Assembly (NCBI GenBank): GCA_009782555.1
Contig: WRIV01000016.1
Coordinates: forward strand, 1-44,488
Direction: 5' to 3'
Source of the DNA: Treponema sp.
GTDB lineage: Bacteria; Spirochaetota; Spirochaetia; Treponematales; Breznakiellaceae
DNA: 44,488 bases
A model generated the notes under the pieces. It searched no databases and was not told the origin of the DNA. It was given only the letters and a program-made list of their open reading frames with translations. Below are positions 32,927-39,994 of this stretch, in pieces (position 1 is the first letter of the stretch; each line of letters starts with the position of its first letter). The position numbers and the translations under genes were made by a program.

Positions 32927-33542
32927 CAGCGAAGGTTATGTAAAATATACGGCTCTGCATATTCCGGGTCCGGCAGCAGAAGATTCTCTTTTGCAGAATT
33001 TAAACGAGATCAGAACCCGCCTTTACGATATGGGTCTTCTTGGCGTTCTTCCCGGCGGTGTTGGTTACGGCAATGTAAGTATCCGGTTCAAAGGTCCTGA
33101 ATTTCTTATCAGCGGAACCGGAACAGGCGCTGACAGGATTTTGGGATTTGATAAATACTGCCTTGTCAGAGCCATTGATATTGACAACAATAGCATTTCA
33201 AGTTTTGGGCCTGTCAGGGCTTCGGCAGAATCCATGACTCACGGCATCATCTATCAGAGACTTCCTGCGGTGAATTCTGTAATCCATATTCATAGCCGCA
33301 GAATTTTTGACGGTATGCTAAGGGACGATTACTCTTCCACTTTGCCGGATGCGGAATACGGTACTCCGGAAATGGCCCGGGCTATTATCAAGGTTATCAA
33401 TGATGGAAACGGACAGGCTGAAGGCATTATTGTATTAGCAGGACATGATGAAGGAGTGGTAAGCTATGGTCCTACAGTGGAAAGAACCTTTTCCCTGATT
33501 CAGAAACTCAATGACAAATATGGAGGAAAAACATGGCCATAA
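32916..33542 (+). CDS. Class II aldolase/adducin family protein, probable methylthioribulose-P aldolase
   Basis: A 208-residue class II aldolase fold. Zinc ligands: SVIHIHSRR (H-x-H) and AGHDEGVVSYG, with the catalytic acid in RASAESMTHGII. The start at GTG 32916 has CCGGAG 8 bases upstream and overlaps mtnA by 11 bases; a longer frame to 32814 would only read mtnA in another frame. Placed between mtnA and mtnP and with no mtnB/C/D/X nearby, it fits the Ald2 role: splitting methylthioribulose-1-P (or 5-deoxyribulose-1-P) into DHAP and an aldehyde. MtnB-type dehydratase is the main alternative. Confidence 0.8.
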   Translation: MPNNSEGYVKYTALHIPGPAAEDSLLQNLNEIRTRLYDMGLLGVLPGGVGYGNVSIRFKGPEFLISGTGTGADRILGFDKYCLVRAIDIDNNSISSFGPVRASAESMTHGIIYQRLPAVNSVIHIHSRRIFDGMLRDDYSSTLPDAEYGTPEMARAIIKVINDGNGQAEGIIVLAGHDEGVVSYGPTVERTFSLIQKLNDKYGGKTWP

Positions 33543-34282
33543 TAGCCATTATTGGCGGAAGTGGATTGGATAACCCCAATATTTTTTCTGATGCCCAGGA
33601 TTATACGGTTATGACCCCCTTTGGGGCACCCTCATCGCCCCTTAAAAAAGGGAAAATCGGCGGTGTTGATGTGATCTTGCTTGCCCGCCATGGCCGGGAA
33701 CATACCATACCGCCTTCCCAGGTGAACTTTAGGGCAAACATCTCCGCCCTAAATGCCGAAGGGTGTACCCGCATCCTAGCCACTACCGCGGTGGGTTCTC
33801 TTAGGGAAGAGATCAAAAGGGGGGATTTGATAATCGTTGATCAGTTTATTGATTTTACAAAGCAGCGAAAGATGACCTTCCATGAATCCTTTGAACCCCA
33901 GAATCCTGTCCATTGCCCCATGGCCGATCCTTTCGATCTGCACATGAGAGATTTGCTGATCGAAGAATGCCGCAGCAAGGGTTATCCATACCATCAAAAA
34001 GGAACCGTCGTTACCATTGAGGGTCCCCGTTTTTCTACCCGGGCCGAATCCCATATGTTCCGATCCTGGGGAGCGGATATTATCAACATGTCCACCGCCA
34101 CCGAAACCGCCCTGGCAAACGAGGCGGGTATTCCCTACGCGGCAGCGGCTATGAGCACCGATTATGACTGCTGGCGGATCGATGAAGAACCCGTAAGCTG
34201 GGAAGCCATTGCAAAGGTCTTTGCGGAAAATGCTGAAAAAGTAACGGCCCTTCTCGCTGGGGTTATTCCCAAAATAATTTAG
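33533..34282 (+). CDS. mtnP: S-methyl-5'-thioadenosine phosphorylase
   Basis: A 249-residue PNP/MTAP-family enzyme that splits methylthioadenosine (or 5'-deoxyadenosine) with phosphate to adenine and the 1-phosphate sugar. It has AIIGGSGLDNP, LLARHGREHTIPPSQVNFRAN, TTAVGSLREEIKRGDLIIVD, VTIEGPRFSTRAES and NMSTATETALANEAGIPYA with TDYDCW. The start overlaps the aldolase gene by 10 bases. The stop codon lies in the first bases of a perfect 15-bp inverted repeat (34281-34317). Confidence 0.94.
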   Translation: MAIIAIIGGSGLDNPNIFSDAQDYTVMTPFGAPSSPLKKGKIGGVDVILLARHGREHTIPPSQVNFRANISALNAEGCTRILATTAVGSLREEIKRGDLIIVDQFIDFTKQRKMTFHESFEPQNPVHCPMADPFDLHMRDLLIEECRSKGYPYHQKGTVVTIEGPRFSTRAESHMFRSWGADIINMSTATETALANEAGIPYAAAAMSTDYDCWRIDEEPVSWEAIAKVFAENAEKVTALLAGVIPKII

Positions 34283-34317
34283 CTTTTTCCAAAACTCTGT
34301 TTGTTTTGGAAAAAGCT
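34281..34317 (+). terminator. Stem-loop overlapping the mtnP stop, probable terminator
   Basis: A perfect 15-bp stem AGCTTTTTCCAAAAC / GTTTTGGAAAAAGCT with a 7-base loop. There is no T-run after it, so it may stabilise the 3' end rather than terminate directly. Confidence 0.55.
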
Positions 34318-34380
34318 AAGGCGGATAAAAAATATCTGAGGAAGGTTTCAGGGCAGAGGCTTCGAGTCTAGGGTAATAGA

Positions 34381-34923
34381 CTACGTAGATGCCGCACTAA
34401 GCAATTTTTGATACAGTCCCAAATTTTCCTGGTCAAAGCAAACAAAAACGACCCGTTTGATCCCCGGTGTTTTTGAGATCGTTTCCTTGACCGCCGCAAC
34501 GGCTATGGCGGCGGCTTTGTCTTTGGGGTAGCCAAAAATCCCGGTGCTGACATTGGGAAAGGCGATGCTTCCCAGTTTATTTTCTTCGGCAAGAAGCAGA
34601 CTTTTCCGGTAACAGGATGCAAGCAGCTCCGGTTCGCCATGACCGCCGCCGTGCCAGACCGGGCCCACGGTGTGGATCACATGCTTGGCAGGAAGTTTTC
34701 CCGCGCCGGTGATCACCGCATCCCCTGTAGGGCAGGGGCCGCCGGGGACATTCCGCCGGGCGGCGGCAGTTTTCCGGCATTCTTCCAGTAAAGAAGGCCC
34801 GGCGGCCCGGTGTATGGCGCCGTCCACTCCGCCTCCGCCCATAAGACTGGAGTTTGCCGCGTTGACAATAGCGTCTACCCTTTGAGCGGTAATGTCTCCC
34901 TGTATTACTTCTAACTGTGGCAT
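34381..34923 (-). CDS. ymdB: Macro-domain ADP-ribose/O-acetyl-ADP-ribose hydrolase
   Basis: A 180-residue single macro domain. Visible are [20 protein letters not shown] (the N-A-A-N and G-G-G-x-D-x-A-I active-site loops), [22 protein letters not shown] and [17 protein letters not shown]. Such enzymes remove ADP-ribose or deacetylate O-acetyl-ADP-ribose. It has GGAG before ATG 34923. The start overlaps the stop of a degraded restriction-helicase tail (34911-35226), on the same strand; the macro gene is thus the boundary between core and accessory DNA. Confidence 0.94.
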   Translation of the reverse strand: MPQLEVIQGDITAQRVDAIVNAANSSLMGGGGVDGAIHRAAGPSLLEECRKTAAARRNVPGGPCPTGDAVITGAGKLPAKHVIHTVGPVWHGGGHGEPELLASCYRKSLLLAEENKLGSIAFPNVSTGIFGYPKDKAAAIAVAAVKETISKTPGIKRVVFVCFDQENLGLYQKLLSAAST

Positions 34924-35226
34924 ATTTTCTCCTTGATTTGGTCCCCTACATTCTTCCCGTTTTTATTTTCCAGGACGATAAGAAACAAGCCTTTTCCTTT
35001 GGAATGTTTCTCCCAGAGCCCACCGATTAAGGCTTTTTCTTTAGTATCATCGCTGCTGGCCAGGTGTGCTCCTTTATATTCGACCACCAGCATCCGGCTA
35101 TCTTTTAATTTTATAATAAAACCAGGGTAAAAACCATCTGTCGATGCTGACAGCCTGAATGGAGCAGGATGGCTTTGAATATTGGCAGGGGAACACAGAA
35201 CGTAGGAAAAACTGCCAATATTTCAA
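34911..35226 (-). pseudogene. C-terminal remnant of a DEAD/DEAH restriction helicase
   Basis: An open frame without start reads, from an in-frame TGA near 35224 to TAG at 34911, pieces like FSYVLCSPANIQSHPAPFRL, DGFYPGFIIKLKDSRMLVVE, YKGAHLASSDDTKEKALIGG and [20 protein letters not shown]. This matches the C-terminal PD-(D/E)XK-like end (FYPDF...VVEYKG) of type III restriction-type or DEAD-box helicases. The bulk of the gene is gone. Confidence 0.6.
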
Positions 35227-35330
35227 CGGTTTATTTTACTATGATAGAACTGGAAAGAAAGTTTCCTTCGGTTGAAGTGTTGGAACGTATAGCTGATGCG
35301 CTCAAAATAGCTTCGACGGAACTTTTTTAA
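35216..35330 (+). pseudogene. C-terminal remnant of an XRE-family regulator
   Basis: A frame without a proper start reads ISTVYFTMIELERKFPSVEV then LERIADALKIASTELF and stops. This is the second half of a Cro/XRE HTH domain (S-x-x-x-I-E-x-x-K-x-P-S-x-E-x-L-x-x-I-A-x-A-L-x-I). It abuts the helicase remnant on the opposite strand, so the breakpoint lies near 35220. Confidence 0.5.
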
Positions 35331-35331
35331 A

Positions 35332-35491
35332 GGCTTGTTACCCAATAGAAGCAGTTAAGGGACTCCATAAGTTCGTCTTGAACGGTTTTGTACAGATGGT
35401 TAAAACCCATATCAAAGACTCCAAAGCAAAGGCTAATGATGGAGAATTCAGTGTTTGTTAAATACTTTACGGCCTGATTCTTGGCGGTCAG
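35332..35491 (-). pseudogene. Remnant of an AraC-family DNA-binding domain
   Basis: On the minus strand the frame reads LTAKNQAVKYLTNTEFSIIS, LCFGVFDMGFNHLYKTVQDE, then LMESLNCFYWVTS. The A-x-x-Y/L-L-x-x-T-x-F-S-I-x-x-I/L and G-F-x-x-x-x-Y layout of AraC HTH domains is there, but key positions are altered and there is no start. From here to 35853 (about 360 bases) I see no gene; there is an inverted repeat GTATC-7 bases-GATAC near 35775 that could be an operator. Confidence 0.35.
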
Positions 35492-35853
35492 TTTAGAGTA
35501 AGCATGGCAAATTACCTGTTTCTAATGATTGCATACAATTTTCATGAATCCTCCTAATTCGTAACTGACGGGCAACAAAGAAACCGTCTTTTCCCAATTC
35601 CAGCAGGAAACTCTACAGATTAATAATTATGACTGTTTCCAATTTTATTTCTTTTCCTGTCATCTCCTACATTAAGAAATTGCAGTATATAAGGGCCTTT
35701 TTATGTCCAAAAGTCTCCCCTTTTTTCCAGTGGTTAATAAGGCATGGAGAGCCTCCTTTCCTTTATGGATTATTGTATCATAATCCGATACACGCTATAA
35801 CCCCATAAAGCTTTATCTCTTGGAATTATTATAAGATATGGTAAGTTACGTTA

Positions 35854-36402
35854 ATGTCTGACAATTTAGCACAACTACAAAAAATGATATACGAAATCCG
35901 AGAACAAAAAGTAATGCTTGACCGTGATTTAGCTGTTTTATATGGTTCTGAACTAAAAAGGTTGAATGAAGCAGTTTAACGCAATATTGAGCGTTTTCCG
36001 CTTGATTTTATGTTCCAACTGACGAAAGATGAATGGAATGTTTTGCGGTCGCAAATTGCGACCACAAACAAGGATTTGTCAAAAGTACGCTTTTTACCGT
36101 ATGTTTTTACCGAACACGGTGTTTCTATGCTATCCAGCGTCTTAAATTCTGAGCATGCAATCGGGGTAAACATCAACATCATGCGGGCTTTTGTTAAATT
36201 AAGACATTACGTGCTTTCACAAAGTAAAGACCAGCAAATCGCCGAACTGTGAAAACTTCTTATGCTTCATATCGAAAATAGTGACTATAAGTTTTCAAAA
36301 CAAGACAAGGCAATTAAGCAGATCATCATCGCTTTGAACAACCTCATTGAAAAGCCGCCAAAAGCAAAACGATTGGCTTTAAGGCAGGGGATTAATGGGT
36401 AA
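35854..36402 (+). pseudogene. ORF6N-domain (phage KilA-N-like) protein, broken by two stop codons
   Basis: From ATG 35854 the frame reads MSDNLAQLQKMIYEIREQKV, MLDRDLAVLYGSELKRLNEA, a TAA at 35977, then RNIERFPLDFMFQLTKDEWN and VRFLPYVFTEHGVSMLSSVL, a TGA at 36250, then KLLMLHIENSDYKFSKQDKA. This is the full ORF6N domain plus its usual tail. Both stops look like single-base changes: one at a position normally Lys (AAA to TAA), one probably Glu (GAA to TGA). The frame is otherwise preserved, so decay is recent. ORF6N proteins occur in phages and mobile islands. A fragment starting at Met 36010 could still be made. The 260 bases after it hold only a small TTTGGGG/CCCCAAA hairpin near 36533. Confidence 0.75.
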
Positions 36403-36662
36403 AATTGGTGACTGACACTCAAGCGCATGCAATGTGAGGGGGTAACGAAAGACTTGGTCAGGGCTGAAAGTTCTTCACAAGTGTTCAAGAATTTGCAAAA
36501 AACTCCAAGCAATTTATAAGCAAGGCTGGAGTTTGGGGGAGACTTTCCCCAAATACATTAATAACGGAACAGTTTAGATATTAACTATATAAACAGGTTT
36601 CATAATAATATCTGATATGATAAAATATTGTGAAAAACGAGTATTTTAAATAAAAACTAAAT

Positions 36663-37414
36663 ATGGAATTATTTTTTAATGAAAAAATAAAAGAACTCAA
36701 AAAAGGTGTTAATATTGGCTATTGTAGAATTTGCGGAAATTACCGTAAATTAACTGTTAACCATGTTCCACCAAAAGCATGTGGTAACAATAATAGAATA
36801 GAAATAATCTATGATAATAAAAAACTCATTTCACAAAATGGTTTAAATTGTAAAACAATTTGTGAGGAATGTAATAATATACTTTTGGGGTCGAATTACG
36901 ACAAAGAATTAATCAGACTCTATAAAGAAATAAAATCATTCAATAAAAGTGGAATAATAGTTGGGAAAATTCAAAAAAATATTGATGTAAAAAAATTAGT
37001 CCGCTGTTTACTTGGACATTTATTGTCAATATGTGTTTACGAAAAAAATAATACAATACAAGAACTATTAAAAAATAAAATAAAAAATAATCTATTATTT
37101 AACACTTATAGGGATTTTGTCTTAGGTAAAACTGATATATTAAAAAATTACAGTTGTTACTATTGGTATTACCCTTATGACAATATTGTAATAACTCCTT
37201 ATTTTCTTAAGGCAGATGTTATTACTGGCCCAAAAATTTTAGAATTATTTGGAACAATAATTAAGCTTTTCCCCATAGCTTTATATATTATTGATGAGAG
37301 TAACAGTACAGCAGAAATAGATTGTAAAAAAATTGATTTCAATCAAAATTGTTTGACTTTTGATATAAAAGAAAAAATAAAGTATGATTTTCCTGAATTG
37401 CCATCAAAAAATGA
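36663..37414 (+). pseudogene. HNH-type endonuclease gene, 3' end split off by IS256-family insertion
   Basis: An AT-rich gene coding 251 residues before the insertion point. It has a zinc-knuckle HNH-like start: CRICGNYRKLTVNHVPPKAC and CKTICEECNNILLGSNYDKE (two C-x-x-C pairs with NH-x-x-P between). The remainder is helical/aromatic without known motifs (SCYYWYYPYDNIVITPYFLK). The IS target repeat AAAAATGA lies at 37407-37414; removing the IS rejoins the frame to 38754-38805 for 16 more residues (LIMLSSSASFDVKNKP), a protein of 267 residues. As it stands the frame runs 52 residues into the IS. It may be a defence nuclease, from context. Confidence 0.7.
37407..37414. repeat. Left target-site duplication AAAAATGA
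   Basis: Eight bases identical to 38746-38753, bracketing the IS. Eight base pairs is the usual duplication size for IS256-family elements. Confidence 0.9.
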
Positions 37415-38745
37415 GAGCCTGTCTGATTTTATGTGTAAATGGCAAAATATCATAAGAACGGAACCCGTTCTTTTCCGAACTCAATGGCGAACTGGTTTAA
37501 CGCCCGCCCCCAATCCCTTATCGGCATCGTCCATTTCTCAGAAGCGTTCCGAATCGCCAGATACAGTATCTTAAATATAGCATCGTCTGTCGAAAATGAC
37601 GAGCGGTTTTTCGTGACTTTGCGAAGCTGGTAATTCAGCGATTCAACCGCGTTGGTTGTATATATTGCTTTGCGTATCTCAGGCGGGTATTTGAAAAACT
37701 CGCTCAGGTTTTCCCAATGGCGATCCCATGACTGATAGATCATGGGGTATTTCCCGTTCCAGTGGTTTCCGAATTCTTCCAGGGCAGCACGGCCAGATTC
37801 CTCGCTGGCGGCAGAATAGATTTCTTTCAAGCCAGCGCATATCTTTTTCAGGTCTTTGTACGAAACAAACTTGGTGGAATTGCGGACCATGTGGACGATG
37901 CAAAGCTGAACCCTGGTTTGGGGGTACACCGCATGAACAGCCTCAGGGAAGCCGGAAAGCCCGTCCATACAGGCAATGAGAATATCTTGAACTCCGCGGT
38001 TTTTTATCTCGGTTAACACCCCCATCCAGAACTTGGCCCCTTCGCTTTGGGCTATCCACAGCCCTAACACTTCCTTTTTCCCTTCAAAATTAACTCCCAG
38101 AGCCACATACACGCTTTTTATGCTGCTTTTCCCGTCTATCCTGCCTTTGACCACCAGAGCGTCCAAATACAGTATCGCATACGATTGGTCCAACGGCCGG
38201 TTCTGCCATTCACGCACTTCCTCAAGTACCGCGTTCGTTACCCGGCTTATCAGATCAGGCGACACTTCTACATTGTATATCTTCTCCAGATGCCTCTTGA
38301 TATCACGGTCGCTCATCCCGAAGGAATACATCGAAATGATCTGGTCGTTGAACAGCGGCGCCCGCTTCTCATGCTTGGGGACTATTATCGGCTCGAAGCT
38401 GCCGTTGCGGTCGCGGGGCACATCGATAGTTGTTTCCTGGTTTTCCAGTAGAACCGTTTTTTCTGTATGCCCGTTTCGGCTGTTTCCGCTGTTGTCTCCG
38501 GCGTTGGAGTTTTTCTCATACCCCAGATGCTCTGTCATTTCAGCTTCAAGCGCCCGCTGGAGTATCCGTCCGGTTAATTGCTTGATAAGCCCGTCTTGGC
38601 CTACGACCTCGTCCTGGGTTAACCCCCTAAAGTCGATATTATCAAGCAGCTGGTCGATAATATCCTTTTCTTTCTCTTTCTTCTTTCGTGCCATGGCCAT
38701 ACTTTACCTCACTATGGCCATTTACACAATTTTTAGGACATGCTC
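37415..38745 (-). mobile_element. Complete IS256-family insertion sequence (1331 bp)
   Basis: The ends are imperfect 29-bp inverted repeats: GAGCCTGTC...TGTGTAAATGGC at 37415-37443 and, on the other strand, GAGCATGTC...TGTGTAAATGGC at 38745-38717 (about 21 of 29 match). One intact transposase fills the interior. Perfect 8-bp target duplications flank it. All this indicates a recent insertion into the HNH-type gene. Confidence 0.92.
37450..38700 (-). CDS. IS256-family transposase
   Basis: A 416-residue DDE transposase of the Mutator-like class. Catalytic residues: Asp in LYLDALVVKGR, Asp in IACMDGLSGFPEAV and Glu in IYTTNAVESLNYQLR. The zinc-like CIVHMVRNSTKFV and SRNGHTEKTV blocks are typical. 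Length is normal and no lesion is seen, so it is probably active. GAGG lies 6 bases before ATG 38700. Confidence 0.96.
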   Translation of the reverse strand: MAMARKKKEKEKDIIDQLLDNIDFRGLTQDEVVGQDGLIKQLTGRILQRALEAEMTEHLGYEKNSNAGDNSGNSRNGHTEKTVLLENQETTIDVPRDRNGSFEPIIVPKHEKRAPLFNDQIISMYSFGMSDRDIKRHLEKIYNVEVSPDLISRVTNAVLEEVREWQNRPLDQSYAILYLDALVVKGRIDGKSSIKSVYVALGVNFEGKKEVLGLWIAQSEGAKFWMGVLTEIKNRGVQDILIACMDGLSGFPEAVHAVYPQTRVQLCIVHMVRNSTKFVSYKDLKKICAGLKEIYSAASEESGRAALEEFGNHWNGKYPMIYQSWDRHWENLSEFFKYPPEIRKAIYTTNAVESLNYQLRKVTKNRSSFSTDDAIFKILYLAIRNASEKWTMPIRDWGRALNQFAIEFGKERVPFL

Positions 38746-38753
38746 AAAAATGA
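38746..38753. repeat. Right target-site duplication AAAAATGA
   Basis: Partner of 37407-37414. The disrupted gene's reading frame continues from the base after this repeat. Confidence 0.9.
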
Positions 38754-38805
38754 GTTGATAATGTTGAGCTCAAGCGCTTCGTTTGATGTTAAAAACAAAC
38801 CTTAA
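38754..38805 (+). pseudogene. Displaced 3' end of the HNH-type gene
   Basis: After excision of the IS in silico the frame continues as GAG TTG ATA ATG TTG..., giving LIMLSSSASFDVKNKP and TAA at 38803-38805. It has no start of its own. Confidence 0.65.
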
Positions 38806-38844
38806 AAAAATGACAGCTTGCTTAAACTACTTGGATTTGTTGCT

Positions 38845-39986
38845 TTAATTTATGCTAATGTCTGGAAGCAATTTTTTAATATTTGATAGTTCTTCACATT
38901 TATCTTGTGGAACAATTTTATTAATAATATTTGTATTTAAAGGAAACATACGTGATATATTTATTACTTTGTCTTTATGATCGGTAGAATTACCATCTTT
39001 TACATAATAGTATATTTTTATTGATTTACAATTATCTGTATCAATTATTTTAGATAAAATAGTTCTATCAGATATTCCGCAAGAATGCCCCAATACATAT
39101 ACTTCATATTCATTGTTTTCAATAAATTTCACCAATTCATTATAATTACCAGTTATTGTATAATTAATTGTTTTAACATTTTCAGAATAGCCACTGTCAA
39201 AACTATTTTTAATTTCATTAAATTCTACATCTTTTTCATCATCGTATCCAAATATTACCGGATTTATTGCGTTGTTTAACTCACCATGAATATGAATACT
39301 TTTTACTTCATCTGGAAATGCATCCTTTAATTCTTTTACATAATAGTCTTCAATATTTGTATAATTAAAATTTAAAAAAATTGTATAATTTTTTATTCTT
39401 GGATTCATACTTTTATTAATACTATTTTCAGTAACAATATTATCTACAAGGTTATTTATACTATCCAATGGAACAAATGATTTCTCTAATTGCTTTTTTA
39501 AATAAATCACCATAAGATTTTTTATTGAATTAAATTCTTTATTTAATTTTCTAATACCACCTTCTCTAATATTTTTGAAAGATGCTTTTAGAGCATTATA
39601 ATATTCTACTTCAATATCAAACCAATGATTATAGCTATTTTCAGTAATCTGAGATAAAAATGAGTTTTTAACAATAAAATTATGTTTATTTGCTTTAAGA
39701 AATGAACTTAAAAAATAATTAATTTTTTCTTGTCCTTTTTTTTTAAAACTTCATCAGGAATATTGTTATTATAAAATGGAATATCTATTAATGATATTTC
39801 ATCATCATTATAATCAAAATAAATAGGTTGAGTTCCTTTTTTTTCAGCCGATTCATTTTCTAAGAGATATTTATTTATTAGAGCATTAGCCTTTTGTTCC
39901 CATAAATCATTAATGAAATCTATATAACTAGTTTTATAATCATGAGCTAAATCAAAACCATTACCAATAAGAAGCAATCTATTCAT
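38845..39986 (-). CDS. AbiH-family abortive-infection protein, in two frames joined by a -1 shift
   Basis: The N-terminal part (ATG 39986, then MNRLLLIGNGFDLAHDYKTS) stops at TAA 39708. A -1 shift at 39735-39741 (A AAA AAG within A9-G) continues directly as GQEKINYFLSSFLKANKHNF and on to 38845, with AbiH blocks NFNYTNIEDYY, IHIHGELNNAINPVIFGYDD and YEVYVLGHSCGISDRTILSK. The joined protein is about 380 residues, the normal AbiH size. AbiH causes abortive phage infection in Lactococcus by an unknown mechanism. A GGGGTGA ribosome site lies 8 bases before ATG 39986 and contains the stop codon of the type ISP gene, so the two genes are coupled. Alternatively it is a plain frameshift pseudogene. 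Confidence 0.75.
39735..39744 (-). promoter_or_regulatory. Slippery A9-G tract in abiH (A AAA AAG heptamer)
   Basis: On the minus strand the zero frame reads TTA AAA AAA AAG GAC. A one-base backward slip on A AAA AAG, the heptamer used in E. coli dnaX, puts the ribosome in the frame of the second half of AbiH. Polymerase slippage on the A9 run would have the same effect. Confidence 0.5.
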
Positions 39987-39994
39987 TATCATAC

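Noticed and set aside
35500..35853. Possible gene in the AT-rich gap before the ORF6N pseudogene
   Set aside because: All frames on both strands break within a few dozen codons and no motif is visible; only a small inverted repeat near 35775 stands out.
37415..37574. Extension of the HNH-type frame by about 52 residues to 37574
   Set aside because: These codons lie inside the IS256-family element, antisense to the transposase, and arose only by the insertion.
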